From assembly GCA_017557435.1 (NCBI GenBank), contig JAFYYR010000016.1, positions 1 to 64,000 on the forward strand: DNA of 64,000 nt, in the 5' to 3' direction. The notes beneath the pieces are model-generated. The model made no database searches and was not told where the DNA came from. It saw nothing but the letters and a program-made list of their open reading frames with translations. Source of the DNA: Pseudobutyrivibrio sp. (lineage in GTDB: Bacteria > Bacillota > Clostridia > Lachnospirales > Lachnospiraceae). Shown piece by piece: positions 50,780 through 60,675 of this stretch. How positions within the stretch are numbered: position 1 is the first letter of the stretch; every line of letters starts with the position of its first letter. The position numbers were made by a program, and so were the translations under genes.

Positions 50780-52000
50780 TTAATTTATTGCCTGTCTGAA
50801 ATCCTCTATCAAATCCTCTACATCCTCGATACCTACGGAAATACGAATTAAATCATCGTATACTCCTGAATCCTCCAGCTCTTTTTCAGTGCTGTGAAGA
50901 GAAATGGTGGATGATGGATGAACCACTAGAGTCTTGGTGTCTCCTATATTTGAAAGAATGAATGGTATCTGAAGCTTATTCATTATTTCAAATGCTCTCT
51001 CCTTTGAACCTACGCGGATAGTAAGTATTCCGCCAAAACCATTTTTAAGAATCTTTTTTGCGATTCCATTCCAGCTGCTAGATTCAAGTCCCGGGTAATT
51101 GACTTTTATATCATCGTAATTGTCCTCAAACCACTTTGCCAAAACATAAGCATTCTCTGACTGCTTAGCCATTCTAAGTCCCAGTGTCTCAAGACCTATA
51201 ATATTCAGATATGCATTAAGTGGTGAAAGACATACACCTACATTTCTATATAGTCCGTTTCTCAACTTACTGATGAATGCAAACTTTCCAAACTTAAGAT
51301 ATTCTCCTAAAACCGGATATCTCTCCTTGGTCCATTTAAAATTACCGCTGTCTGTAAGTATTCCACTGATTGAATTGCTGCTTCCATTAATATATTTAGA
51401 AGAAGAATTAACTACTATGTCAGCCCCATGCTCAATTGCCTTTACAAGATATGAAGTAGCTGTTGTGTTATCAAGAACAAGTGGTACTCCATGGCTGTGA
51501 GCTATCTCTGCCAACTTATCAATATCAGTTACGTCCAAACAGGGATTCCCGATGGTCTCTGCAAATACCACCTTGGTCTTCTCTGTGAAAGACTTCTCAA
51601 TTTCATCCCAATCGTTATTTTTCACATAGATGGTCTTTATTCCAAAGGCCTCAATATCTCTAAACAAATCGATTGAGCCGCCATATAAACTGGCGCTTGA
51701 TATAATCTCATCTCCTGCCTGTAATATGTTTAGAAGAGCCATGGAAATGGCTGCCATACCACTGGCGCAAGCAACTGATGCAAGTCCACCTTCCAGCTTA
51801 TTGATTCGCTCTTCAAAAGCAGAAACTGTTGGATTAGCTACTCTGGTGTAACAAAATCCCATCTTTCTCCCAGCGAATATGCCTGCCAAATCTTCAGAGG
51901 TTTCCTGTTCAAAAGCGCTGCTTTGATAGATAGGTGGCAATGTAGCACCTTTTATGTCTTTAATTTTTCCTGCATGTAAAAGATCTGTATTAAATCCCAC
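50780..52000 (-). CDS. metY: O-acetylhomoserine sulfhydrylase (MetY), short form in the thiocarboxylate operon
   Basis: 406 residues, PLP lysine in VVNSSSKYINGSSNSISG. The family segments TRVANPTVSAFEERIN and VFAETIGNPCLDV are intact. It starts with GTG, 6 nt after GAGGTGA. Distant from the metY at 37834. As first gene of the operon with sulfite reductase, TusA and HcyS/F/D-like genes, it probably accepts sulfur from the carrier thiocarboxylate, as in Wolinella. The operator site 33 nt upstream links it to the sulfur regulon. Confidence 0.92.
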   Translation of the reverse strand: MGFNTDLLHAGKIKDIKGATLPPIYQSSAFEQETSEDLAGIFAGRKMGFCYTRVANPTVSAFEERINKLEGGLASVACASGMAAISMALLNILQAGDEIISSASLYGGSIDLFRDIEAFGIKTIYVKNNDWDEIEKSFTEKTKVVFAETIGNPCLDVTDIDKLAEIAHSHGVPLVLDNTTATSYLVKAIEHGADIVVNSSSKYINGSSNSISGILTDSGNFKWTKERYPVLGEYLKFGKFAFISKLRNGLYRNVGVCLSPLNAYLNIIGLETLGLRMAKQSENAYVLAKWFEDNYDDIKVNYPGLESSSWNGIAKKILKNGFGGILTIRVGSKERAFEIMNKLQIPFILSNIGDTKTLVVHPSSTISLHSTEKELEDSGVYDDLIRISVGIEDVEDLIEDFRQAIN

Positions 52001-52032
52001 CCCTTGTCACCTCTTTTTCTTTTGAACTATTT

Positions 52033-52079
52033 ACCTATTGGGTTAGTAGGATATTATCAAAACATAGGTGCCGGGTCAA
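52033..52079 (-). promoter_or_regulatory. Promoter and sulfur-regulon operator of the metY-sulfite reductase operon
   Basis: TTGACC (52074-52079) and TAATAT (52051-52056) are 17 nt apart. The plus strand at 52033-52050 reads ACCTATTGGGTTAGTAGG immediately after the -10 box, the same arrangement as at 44999. Confidence 0.7.
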
Positions 52080-52103
52080 TAAATCCAGCTCCTACTATAA
52101 ATG

Positions 52104-52138
52104 ATAGCCAGTTATAAACTATTTTTATAACTGGCTAT
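52104..52138 (-). terminator. Hairpin after cysN, probable terminator or mRNA stabiliser
   Basis: ATAGCCAGTTATAAA pairs with its complement around a 4-5 nt loop right after the cysN stop. No long T run follows, so it may protect the 3' end rather than terminate fully. Confidence 0.55.
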
Positions 52139-52141
52139 TTA

Positions 52142-53776
52142 TTAGATATAATCACCTAAAATTGCCGTATCTCCGTGAATCGAAGATGCTCTGTAAATGA
52201 ATGAAGCCACCTCTTCAACTGTCATATTCTTATTGAACCAGTTAGAATAATAGCCTCTTGTTGTATCAAATACTGATGTATCTATACTGCTATTTGCTGC
52301 AAAAAGTACCAGGATACCAGCATCATTAAGATGTCTGATTACACCCTTTACTCCATGAGAACTCTCTGGTACATACAAGTATGTATGACGTCCCTGATTA
52401 GATAATTCTCTCTCAACCTTCTTGATGAATTCCAAATCAAATCCCTCCTCAGAAAGTGGCAGCTCTACAGTAATGGCTCTCTGGCTCTTCCACTGACTTC
52501 TGGTCTCTCTGTCGATTTCTGTAACCGTATTTGCGTTATCTGACTTATAAAGCTGTGTTACTACACCGCAGGCTGAAGTCATGTTAGATACTCTATCGAT
52601 GAGAATTAATTCTCCAAGAGTTCTATGCTTTTTAAACACGTCGATTACAATGCTATCAGCAAGCTTTAATTCACATACTGCGATTTCATTTTTATTTAAT
52701 GATGTAACCTCGCGCTTTTCTCCAGTATTAACATCTACTGCATATCTAATGTCTGTCACTACACCGGGGATTAATTTGGTGCCAAGCTTTACAAAGAAAT
52801 TCTTACCAAGCTCAAGCTTCTCATCATCCATCCACAAAAGTGTCACTTCAAATGAAGTGGCAGCCTGAAGAGCTGTATCCTTTGTAAGTACACAACCTCT
52901 AGATACATCTACCTCTCTATCAAACTGGATAGTAACAGGCTGTCCCAAGTCTGCTTCATCTACAGTCTTATCTAAAAGATGAATACTCTTAACATTTGCC
53001 TTTTCATTGCTAGGAAGGACTGTAATCTCATCGCCAACATTTACACTGCCAGCTTCGATCTGTCCCTGAAATCCTCTGAATGTATGATTAGGACGGCAAA
53101 CTCTTTGAACAGGCATGTAAAAGCCTTCTTCCTTTTCCTCATCAATAGGAACATTCTCAAGATAATCTAAAAGGACTTGACCCTTGTACCAAGATATGTT
53201 TGCAGAAGGCTCTGTAACATTGTCTCCTTCTGTTGCAGATACAGGGATTACGACCACATTGGAAAGACTAAGCTCATTTACCAATTCATCGATCTGACCT
53301 GTAATCTCATCAAATCGCTCCTTGCTGTAGCCAACCAAATCCATTTTGTTTACCGCAAATACGAAGTGCTTAATTCCCATAAGAGAACATATTCTAGCGT
53401 GACGCTTTGTCTGAACTAAAACTCCCTGCTTTGCATCAATAAGAATAATTGCAAGATCTGCAAATGAGGCACCTACCGCCATATTTCTTGTATACTCCTC
53501 ATGGCCTGGAGTATCAGCTACAATAAAGCTGCGCTTATCCGTTGTAAAATATCTATATGCCACATCAATAGTGATGCCCTGCTCGCGCTCTGCCATAAGT
53601 CCGTCTAGCAAAAGAGAGTAATCAATTTTGCCTTCACGGCTTCCTACTTTTGAATCAAGTTCAAGGGCCTTCTCCTGGTCAGCATACAAAAGCTTTGAGT
53701 CATATAAGATATGACCGATAAGTGTTGATTTACCATCATCTACACTACCGCAAGTAATAAATTTAAGTAATTGCAT
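52142..53776 (-). CDS. cysN: Sulfate adenylyltransferase large (GTPase) subunit
   Basis: 544 residues that drive APS formation by GTP hydrolysis. G1 GSVDDGKSTLIGHIL, G3 VADTPGHEEYTRNM and G4 NKMDLVGY are all intact, followed by EF-Tu-like beta domains. There is no fused APS kinase (CysC) domain, consistent with direct APS reduction by the AprAB-like enzyme upstream. It starts 1 nt past the cysD stop. Confidence 0.96.
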   Translation of the reverse strand: MQLLKFITCGSVDDGKSTLIGHILYDSKLLYADQEKALELDSKVGSREGKIDYSLLLDGLMAEREQGITIDVAYRYFTTDKRSFIVADTPGHEEYTRNMAVGASFADLAIILIDAKQGVLVQTKRHARICSLMGIKHFVFAVNKMDLVGYSKERFDEITGQIDELVNELSLSNVVVIPVSATEGDNVTEPSANISWYKGQVLLDYLENVPIDEEKEEGFYMPVQRVCRPNHTFRGFQGQIEAGSVNVGDEITVLPSNEKANVKSIHLLDKTVDEADLGQPVTIQFDREVDVSRGCVLTKDTALQAATSFEVTLLWMDDEKLELGKNFFVKLGTKLIPGVVTDIRYAVDVNTGEKREVTSLNKNEIAVCELKLADSIVIDVFKKHRTLGELILIDRVSNMTSACGVVTQLYKSDNANTVTEIDRETRSQWKSQRAITVELPLSEEGFDLEFIKKVERELSNQGRHTYLYVPESSHGVKGVIRHLNDAGILVLFAANSSIDTSVFDTTRGYYSNWFNKNMTVEEVASFIYRASSIHGDTAILGDYI

Positions 53777-54682
53777 TTAGAAATAGCCCTCCCTCTTTCT
53801 TCTTTCCATTGAGCCTGCTGCCTCGTTGTCAATAACACGGGTAGTACGCTCACTTGAGATGGCACTTAAAGTCTCATCAATAATCTCATCAAGAGTATCT
53901 GCATCAGATTCCACACCACCTGTAAGTGGATAACATCCAAGTGTTCTAAATCTTACCTTTTTATTTTCGATTTTCTCACCTGGTAAAAGTCTATCCTTCA
54001 ATCTGTCATCATCCACCATGATGATATTGCCGTCTCTGTAAATAACAGGACGTTCCTTAGCAAAATAAAGTGAAGGAATCTCTATATTTTCTCTTTTTAT
54101 GTACTGCCAAATATCCTTCTCAGTCCAGTTAGAAAGAGGGAATACTCTTACCTCTTCACCCTTGAATAGCTTTGTGTTATAAAGCTTCCACATCTCTGGA
54201 CGCTGATTCTTTGGATCCCATGCATGCTCAGTATTTCTAAAGGAGAAAATTCTCTCCTTAGCTCTTGATTTTTCCTCATCACGGCGACCGCCGCCAAAGG
54301 CTGCAGTAAAGCCATATTTATCAAGGGCTTGCTTAAGAGCCTGAGTCTTCATAATATCCGTATATGCGCTACCATGGTCGAAAGGATTAATACCAGCCTT
54401 CACACCTTCTTCGTTAATATATTCCAGCATGTTAAGACCATATTTTTCTGCTACATGATCTCTAAACTCAATCATTTCTCTAAATTTCCATGTAGTATTT
54501 ACATGTAAAAATGGAAATGGTGGCTTTTCAGGATAAAATGCCTTAAGAGCCAAATGAAGCATAACCGAACTGTCCTTGCCAATTGAGTAAAGCATAACTG
54601 GCTTTTCACATTCAGCTGCAACTTCCCTTATGATATAAATTGCTTCTGCTTCTAGTTTGTCTAAATGTGTCAATTTGCTCAT
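53777..54682 (-). CDS. cysD: Sulfate adenylyltransferase small subunit
   Basis: 301 residues from the ATG at 54682, 5 nt after AGAGAGGA; an upstream start lacks a site. The PP-loop is [19 protein letters not shown], with [19 protein letters not shown] and [14 protein letters not shown] typical of CysD. With CysN it makes adenylylsulfate from ATP and sulfate. Confidence 0.97.
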   Translation of the reverse strand: MSKLTHLDKLEAEAIYIIREVAAECEKPVMLYSIGKDSSVMLHLALKAFYPEKPPFPFLHVNTTWKFREMIEFRDHVAEKYGLNMLEYINEEGVKAGINPFDHGSAYTDIMKTQALKQALDKYGFTAAFGGGRRDEEKSRAKERIFSFRNTEHAWDPKNQRPEMWKLYNTKLFKGEEVRVFPLSNWTEKDIWQYIKRENIEIPSLYFAKERPVIYRDGNIIMVDDDRLKDRLLPGEKIENKKVRFRTLGCYPLTGGVESDADTLDEIIDETLSAISSERTTRVIDNEAAGSMERRKREGYF

Positions 54683-54695
54683 GTTAATCCTCTCT

Positions 54696-55007
54696 TTAAT
54701 ACTTATTTGATTCAAGGGAATTAATATCTATAGTCCTAATTTCCCTGTCCCCTGCAGAAAAAATCCAATGCTTAATTGGACCTTCTTCCTTGAAAGTAAG
54801 AATAGTACCTCTGCCTCCCACATCTGCTCCCAGGAAAAACTCAATAGCCTGAGTCTTGCATTCCTTAAGGCATGAGGTACATCCCCAGCAATCTCTATCC
54901 CTTTTTATAAAAGCTTTTTTGTTATCAAGCTTAATAAGATTACCCGGACAAGCCTCTATACATTTTCTACAGCCAATACACTTGTCCTGATTTATTTTGA
55001 TACTCAA
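54696..55007 (-). CDS. aprB: Adenylylsulfate reductase beta-like ferredoxin subunit (AprB)
   Basis: 103 residues. Two 4Fe-4S motifs: [15 protein letters not shown] and [15 protein letters not shown]. The tryptophan beside the second cluster and the C-terminal tail ([12 protein letters not shown]) fit AprB-type subunits but it is shorter than dissimilatory AprB. The start overlaps the end of aprA by 4 nt. Confidence 0.85.
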   Translation of the reverse strand: MSIKINQDKCIGCRKCIEACPGNLIKLDNKKAFIKRDRDCWGCTSCLKECKTQAIEFFLGADVGGRGTILTFKEEGPIKHWIFSAGDREIRTIDINSLESNKY

Positions 55008-56737
55008 AGGACTACACCTCCTGCATAGTTAATACTGTTATCCTCATTAAAGGTAAATTTAAGTGGTTTATAATCATCTACCACAAGAGGTCTTTTTATA
55101 ATCTTGATTCCATCAGCCTCTTTAATTGAATTAATGTATAGCTTGTAATTATCGTCTTCCTCTTGATGAGTCATATTCTCTGCAAAACTATGCCATCTGG
55201 TTTCTTTTCTTGCATGTAAATGCTCTATCAAAGATAAACATACAATCAGTCTGTCCCTTAATTCGTATATCTGAAGCAACTCATCTACATCAGTTGCCTT
55301 TAGCTTTTCAAATACCTCAAATAACCCAAGAATTAGCTTTCTTGCTATCACAAGTCCTGTATCATTGAACTGATAATGCTTTGAAATGCCACCTGCATAC
55401 TCATCCATTATTTTCTGCATAGCTTCCTCAACCTGCTCTATTGAAATATTAGAATCAGAGTTGTTCAGATGCTTATTGTAGTTGTTAATGATTGGCTCAA
55501 AGGCTCCATCAAAATCAGATAAGCTGTTACCCTCATCTAATAACTTAAGAATTCCTTCTGCTGCTATCTTGCCTTCAACAAGTGCGCCGGTAACATACTT
55601 TTGAGGAGCACCGCCTGCCACATCTCCGGCTGCGTAAAGTCCCTTAACAGTTGTGGCTCTGTCATCATCAATCCAGAATCCACTGGCTGTGTGACCGCCT
55701 ACGATATATGGCTCAGTGCCTTCTATCTCCACATTTTGCTCAGCAGGTCCCTGACCACCTTCTATCCACTTTAATGTCTGAGAAGGAGCCATATTTAAAT
55801 ATGCCTTGTATAAATCCTCTTCCTGCTCCTTTGAAATAACATCTGTCTTAAGATAGCAAGGACCTCTTCCCTGAGTATTTTCAACAGTTGTACCATAAAC
55901 TCTCTCACAGGTAGCTACACCATATTTGGTCTCATAGATTTCGCCTACGCCATTCATCTGCTTAGCCTTAACACCCTGGGCAATTGTGCCTGTTGGTGCG
56001 ATAGTGTCCTTACATCTTAGGGCGATAAAACGCATCTCAAGAGTAGTCATCTCTGCTCCAACATTGATCCCCATGGCATAACCTGCTCCAGTGTTAAATG
56101 GTGGATACCACATCTTATGTCTTGAGAATCCCGGGTTGTTAGGCTTGTATAGTCCAGAAGCTCCGCCGGTAGCCATTAAAACTGACTTGGCATTAATCAC
56201 ATATGCCTTTTCTTCATTTACATCAAAACCAACTGCCCCATAGACTCTATTGTCCTTAACCAACAAATCAGTAATATTTACATGGTTGATTACAGAGACA
56301 TTTTTTGAATCATTGGCCATCTTTGCAAGGATAGGCTTAATATTCTCGCCGTTGATTTTTATATTTCTATTGCCACGGGTAACATACTCACCATTTTCAT
56401 CCTTTAAAATTACAAGGCCGTTATCCTCAAGATTCTTAGTTGCCTCATTAAGCCCCTCTGACATGGATAACAGCAAATCTTCTCTAACTATGCCCTTGGC
56501 ATCATTCTTACAATAATCCACATAGTCCTGTGGCACTCGCCCCTTTGTGATATAGGCGTTAATAGCATTAACACCTGCAGCAAGACAACCACTTCGCTTT
56601 ATATTAGCTTTCTCGGCAATCAGTACCTTATATCTTCCATCCTGGCCTAAAATATAGGCACCATAACAGCCGGCAGTACCACCACCGATTATAAGTACAT
56701 CAGTATTTAATTCTTCAACTGTAATGTTTTTACTCAT
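55004..56737 (-). CDS. aprA: Adenylylsulfate reductase alpha-like flavoprotein (AprA)
   Basis: 577 residues of the fumarate reductase/AprA flavoprotein family. FAD loop VLIIGGGTAGCYGAYILG, ATGGASGLYKPNN and AAGDVAGGAPQKYVTGALVEG are consistent with AprA. With the ferredoxin subunit it should reduce APS to sulfite and AMP. Placed between cysDN and the sulfate transporter, it takes the role usually played by CysH in assimilation. The substrate is inferred from context as well as sequence. Confidence 0.88.
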   Translation of the reverse strand: MSKNITVEELNTDVLIIGGGTAGCYGAYILGQDGRYKVLIAEKANIKRSGCLAAGVNAINAYITKGRVPQDYVDYCKNDAKGIVREDLLLSMSEGLNEATKNLEDNGLVILKDENGEYVTRGNRNIKINGENIKPILAKMANDSKNVSVINHVNITDLLVKDNRVYGAVGFDVNEEKAYVINAKSVLMATGGASGLYKPNNPGFSRHKMWYPPFNTGAGYAMGINVGAEMTTLEMRFIALRCKDTIAPTGTIAQGVKAKQMNGVGEIYETKYGVATCERVYGTTVENTQGRGPCYLKTDVISKEQEEDLYKAYLNMAPSQTLKWIEGGQGPAEQNVEIEGTEPYIVGGHTASGFWIDDDRATTVKGLYAAGDVAGGAPQKYVTGALVEGKIAAEGILKLLDEGNSLSDFDGAFEPIINNYNKHLNNSDSNISIEQVEEAMQKIMDEYAGGISKHYQFNDTGLVIARKLILGLFEVFEKLKATDVDELLQIYELRDRLIVCLSLIEHLHARKETRWHSFAENMTHQEEDDNYKLYINSIKEADGIKIIKRPLVVDDYKPLKFTFNEDNSINYAGGVVL

Positions 56738-56748
56738 TGAAACTCCTT

Positions 56749-57810
56749 TTAAATTACGATAGCCTCCTCAGCAATTGAGCTGTTAGTCAAAAGAGAAACA
56801 TCGTCATTTGTAACTACATACATTCTGTAGATAAATACAAATATTTCCTCGCCAATCTCCACAGCTGGCTCATTGATACTTCTAATTGCAGAAATAAGGT
56901 TTCCGTGAATTCTTGTTTTTATCTCTAGATTGCTTCCTCTAAAGATAATATCTTCAACAATTGCTTCCTCAGCAGATTTTTCAAACTGCACACTTTCGCC
57001 CTTTTTGAAAATGCTTACAAATTCTGGTCTGATGAAAGCAGTCTGATTAACATCTTCCTTCTCAAAGCATTTGAACTCATCAAAATTGCTAACCTCAGTT
57101 GACTGTCCAATGAACTGAGCTACAAATGGTGTAGCTGGGTTCTTATAAAGCTCCTGAGGTGTTCCTGTCTGCTCCACTCTACCCTGGTTAGTGACAATGA
57201 TTTCATCAGCCACCTCAATTGCCTCATCCTGATCATGGGTTACAAAAATGCTTGTGATATTAAGCTTTGTAATCATCTGTCTAAGCCATGAACGAAGCTC
57301 CATTCTTACCTTTGCATCGATTGCTGCAAATGGCTCATCCAAAAGGAGAATCTGAGGATTAGGAGCAAGTGCTCTGGCAAATGCAACTCTCTGTCTCTGA
57401 CCACCTGAAAGCTGGCTTGGAAATCTTTTTTCAAGTCCTGTACAACCTATTAACTCAAGCAGCTCCTCAACACGCTTTTTGATTTCACTTTCTGGAGTCT
57501 TTTTTACTCTAAGTCCAAAGGCAATATTGTCGTACACTGTCATATATCTAAAAAGTGCATAGCTTTGGAATACAAAACCAATTCCTCTCTCGCTGCCAGG
57601 TATGTTATTTACCACCTTGCCATCAATAACAATCTCTCCAGAATCTGGATTCTCAAGACCTGCTATCATTCTAAGAATTGTGGTCTTACCACTTCCTGAT
57701 GGTCCAAGCAATGCCACCAGTTTGCCCTTTTCGATAGAAATATTAATGTCCTTTGAAGCATGAAATTTTTTAAAATGCTTATTTATATCATGAAGCTCTA
57801 CGTATGCCAT
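56749..57810 (-). CDS. cysA: Sulfate ABC transporter ATPase
   Basis: 353 residues. Walker A GPSGSGKTT, signature LSGGQRQRVAFARAL, Walker B ILLLDEPFAAIDAKVR and switch VTHDQDEA. A C-terminal regulatory TOBE-like part (about 235-350) is present. It follows cysW by 14 nt and precedes aprA by 11 nt, so uptake and reduction genes share one transcript. Confidence 0.94.
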   Translation of the reverse strand: MAYVELHDINKHFKKFHASKDINISIEKGKLVALLGPSGSGKTTILRMIAGLENPDSGEIVIDGKVVNNIPGSERGIGFVFQSYALFRYMTVYDNIAFGLRVKKTPESEIKKRVEELLELIGCTGLEKRFPSQLSGGQRQRVAFARALAPNPQILLLDEPFAAIDAKVRMELRSWLRQMITKLNITSIFVTHDQDEAIEVADEIIVTNQGRVEQTGTPQELYKNPATPFVAQFIGQSTEVSNFDEFKCFEKEDVNQTAFIRPEFVSIFKKGESVQFEKSAEEAIVEDIIFRGSNLEIKTRIHGNLISAIRSINEPAVEIGEEIFVFIYRMYVVTNDDVSLLTNSSIAEEAIVI

Positions 57811-57824
57811 AATTTATCCACCCT

Positions 57825-58655
57825 TTACTTATTTAAATCCAATTCCTTTTTACCCTTCTTTTCAATTACAAGTCGTAGTATAAGAACTACAACTGCAAGT
57901 ACCACAAGAATCGATGAAGCAGCAAATGCTCCCGTGAAATCGTATCCCTGATACAAAAGCTCTATGTATAGTGGCAATGTATTGGTCTTTCCTCTCAAGT
58001 GACCAGAAAGAACAGATACTGCGCCAAACTCTCCCATGGCTCTAGCTGTACAAAGTACTACGCCATACAAAAGTGCCCATTTGATATGAGGGAAAGTTAC
58101 CTTTCTAAAAATATGAAAAGTGCCAGCACCCATAAGTGCAGCTGCCTCCTCTTCGTCACTTCCCTGTGCTGTAAGCACTGGAATCAATTCCCTTGAAATA
58201 AATGGAAATGTAACGAATATAGTGGCTAGTACAATTCCAGGAACTGCAAATATAATCTGTATTCCGTAGGAATCTAAAATAGGATATAAAAAGCTTTGTC
58301 TACCAAAAGTAAGAACGTATATAAGACCTGCAATGATCGGTGACACAGTCACAGGCAGATCAATAAATGTAGATAAAAGCTTCTTGCCCTTGAATGCATA
58401 TTTTGTAATAAGCCATGCTGCAGCAATTCCAAATACTGTGTTGATTACCACTGCAAAAAGTGTGGCCTCCAAGGTAAGCATGGCTGCCTTAACAGCGTAC
58501 TCATCAGTAACCGCATTGATATATTCAGAGATTCCATATCTAAAGGCAGTTACTAAAATATAGATAAGAGGCAAAATCAAAAAGATTCCTAAAAACAGAA
58601 AGCTTATAGTGACCAGTACCCCTTTTAATACTTTGTTTTCTTTTCTAAGCTCCAT
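57825..58655 (-). CDS. cysW: Sulfate ABC transporter permease CysW
   Basis: About 276 residues from the ATG at 58655, 6 nt after AGGAGG; an upstream in-frame start would overlap cysT and lacks a site. Six membrane helices, with the EAA loop EEEAAALMGAGTFHIFRKVTFP and DLPVTVSPIIAGLIYV. It pairs with CysT. Confidence 0.94.
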   Translation of the reverse strand: MELRKENKVLKGVLVTISFLFLGIFLILPLIYILVTAFRYGISEYINAVTDEYAVKAAMLTLEATLFAVVINTVFGIAAAWLITKYAFKGKKLLSTFIDLPVTVSPIIAGLIYVLTFGRQSFLYPILDSYGIQIIFAVPGIVLATIFVTFPFISRELIPVLTAQGSDEEEAAALMGAGTFHIFRKVTFPHIKWALLYGVVLCTARAMGEFGAVSVLSGHLRGKTNTLPLYIELLYQGYDFTGAFAASSILVVLAVVVLILRLVIEKKGKKELDLNK

Positions 58656-58665
58656 ATTCCACCTC

Positions 58666-59499
58666 CTATGCCAGTCCATTAACTCTTCTTGAAACAATGC
58701 TTTGTACAATAGCATTTACCGATAAAATAACTACTGCTATAGCAAGCATTACAAGAGCTATAGATGTGGCAGCTGAGTAATCATACTCCTGCAATTCAGA
58801 CATAATAAGAAGTGGTGCTATCTCTGTCTCATATGGTGTGTTTCCAGCAATAAATACAACGCTTCCATACTCACCAATACTTCTTGCAAATGCCAATGTA
58901 AATCCTGAAATAATCGCTGGTAAAATCTCAGGGAAAATTACTTTAAAAAATGTAGTTTTTGAATCAGCTCCTAAAATAAAAGCAGCCTCTTCATACTGAA
59001 TATCAATCTTCTCCAAAACTGGCTGAACGCTTCTTACTACAAAAGGTATGCCAATAAAAATAAGAGCTATGGTGATACCTATTCTTGTGTAAGCTATCTT
59101 AATTCCAAATAGGTTGTAAAATAGACTTCCAACCCATCCATTAGTAGTTGTAAGGTGTGTAAGGGAAATACCTGCCACCGCTGTAGGTAGAGCAAATGGA
59201 AGCTCTATAATTCCATCAATAAATCTCTTACCCTTAAAGTCATAACGCACCAATACAAATGCCAAAATAAGGCCCATAACCACATTAATCAAAGAAGCTA
59301 TAAATGCAGTTGAAATGCTGACAAAATAGCCTGATAAAACTCTAGGTCTTGTTACCGTATATACGAATTCCGAAAAGCTCAACTTTGCAGAAAAGACTAC
59401 AAGTGAACAAAGTGGAATTAACACTACTAAACTAAGTATTGTTATCGTTATTCCTAATGAAATTCCAAAACCAGGTATTACACTTCTTCTCTTTTTCAT
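58666..59499 (-). CDS. cysT: Sulfate ABC transporter permease CysT
   Basis: 277 residues with six membrane helices. The family segment ELPFALPTAVAGISL and the EAA loop YEEAAFILGADSKTTFFKVIFP are intact. It lies 62 nt after the sulfate receptor, separated by a hairpin. Confidence 0.94.
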   Translation of the reverse strand: MKKRRSVIPGFGISLGITITILSLVVLIPLCSLVVFSAKLSFSEFVYTVTRPRVLSGYFVSISTAFIASLINVVMGLILAFVLVRYDFKGKRFIDGIIELPFALPTAVAGISLTHLTTTNGWVGSLFYNLFGIKIAYTRIGITIALIFIGIPFVVRSVQPVLEKIDIQYEEAAFILGADSKTTFFKVIFPEILPAIISGFTLAFARSIGEYGSVVFIAGNTPYETEIAPLLIMSELQEYDYSAATSIALVMLAIAVVILSVNAIVQSIVSRRVNGLA

Positions 59500-59521
59500 T
59501 TTTCTAGTCCTCTCTACAAAA

Positions 59522-59550
59522 TTTTGGAATGGGCTAAACCCATTCCAAAA
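59522..59550 (-). terminator. Intra-operon hairpin between sbp and cysT
   Basis: On the minus strand TTTTGGAATGGG pairs perfectly with CCCATTCCAAAA around a TTTAG-type loop, with a weak TTTTG tail. It is likely a partial terminator giving more receptor than permease. Confidence 0.65.
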
Positions 59551-59561
59551 ACTTTTACTTT

Positions 59562-60641
59562 CTACTGTTCATAAATACTGTCAAAATTAGCTCCGTCAGC
59601 AAAGTGATCTGCTCTTGCCTGAGCCCATCCACCAAAGTGATTAATATCTGTTAATGAGATATTGTCATTAATCCACTTACCGTCTGCTGGAACCTCTGTA
59701 ATAGTATTTGATGTATCTGCTGATACATACTTGTCATAGATTGCTTTTGTGCTAGGTCTGTAGTAATTCTGAGCCTCAATCTCCTGAGCCTCATCAGAAT
59801 ATAAGTAGCTTAAGTACTCTGTAGCTGCATCTGTTGTTCCGTGCTTTTCAGCAACTTCATCAACTACTGCAACTGTAGGCTGGCAAAGAATTGAAACAGA
59901 AGGAACTACGATTTCATATTCTCCTGGATACTCCTGAAGTGAAAGGAATGCCTCATTCTCCCAAGCGATAAGAACATCTCCCTGCTTGTTCTCAACGAAT
60001 GATGTTGTTGCACCTCTTGCACCTGAATCAAGAACAACTACGTTTGCATATAACTGCTTGATAGACTCAAGGATTTCATCCTCGCTCTGGCCCTGCTGCT
60101 CGAAATAGTACCAAGCTGCAAGATAGTTCCACATAGCACCACCAGATGTCTTAGGATTTGGAGTGATAACTCCTACATCGCTTCTGATTAAGTCATCCCA
60201 GTCGTAAATCTCCTTTGGATTACCTGAACGAACTAAAAATACAATTGTTGATGTGTAAGGTGAACTATCTACATCGAACTCTGATGTAAATCCATCATCA
60301 ATAAGGCCTGCATCTGCTACTACCTGTACGTCTCCCTCAAGTGCAAGTGTAACTACATCTGCCTCAAGTCCATTTGCCACCTCAAGTGCCTGCTTACCTG
60401 AACCGCCGTGTGACTGTGTGATTTCTACTTTCTGTCCGAACTCTTCTTCATAGTGCTTTGCAAACAACTCATTGTATGATGCATAAAGCTCTCTTGTAGG
60501 ATCATAGGAAACATTTGTTAATTCAATAACTCCATTTGAAGAACTTCCCTCATTTTCCTTTGCAGAAGATGATTTACCACAACCAGTAACCACCGATGCC
60601 GCAAGTGTTAAGACCAACCCTAGTGTAATTACTTTCTTCAT
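59562..60641 (-). CDS. sbp: Sulfate-binding lipoprotein
   Basis: 359 residues. Lipobox SVVTGC in the signal peptide. ELTNVSYDPTRELYASYN, QSHGGSGKQALEVANGLEADVVTLA and the PNPKTSGGAMWNYLAAWYY run are hallmarks of Sbp/CysP sulfate receptors. It is the first gene of the uptake operon and has the sulfur operator 35 nt upstream. Confidence 0.95.
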   Translation of the reverse strand: MKKVITLGLVLTLAASVVTGCGKSSSAKENEGSSSNGVIELTNVSYDPTRELYASYNELFAKHYEEEFGQKVEITQSHGGSGKQALEVANGLEADVVTLALEGDVQVVADAGLIDDGFTSEFDVDSSPYTSTIVFLVRSGNPKEIYDWDDLIRSDVGVITPNPKTSGGAMWNYLAAWYYFEQQGQSEDEILESIKQLYANVVVLDSGARGATTSFVENKQGDVLIAWENEAFLSLQEYPGEYEIVVPSVSILCQPTVAVVDEVAEKHGTTDAATEYLSYLYSDEAQEIEAQNYYRPSTKAIYDKYVSADTSNTITEVPADGKWINDNISLTDINHFGGWAQARADHFADGANFDSIYEQ

Positions 60642-60675
60642 TTTCCATTACCTCCGTTAAATATAAAACATACAC

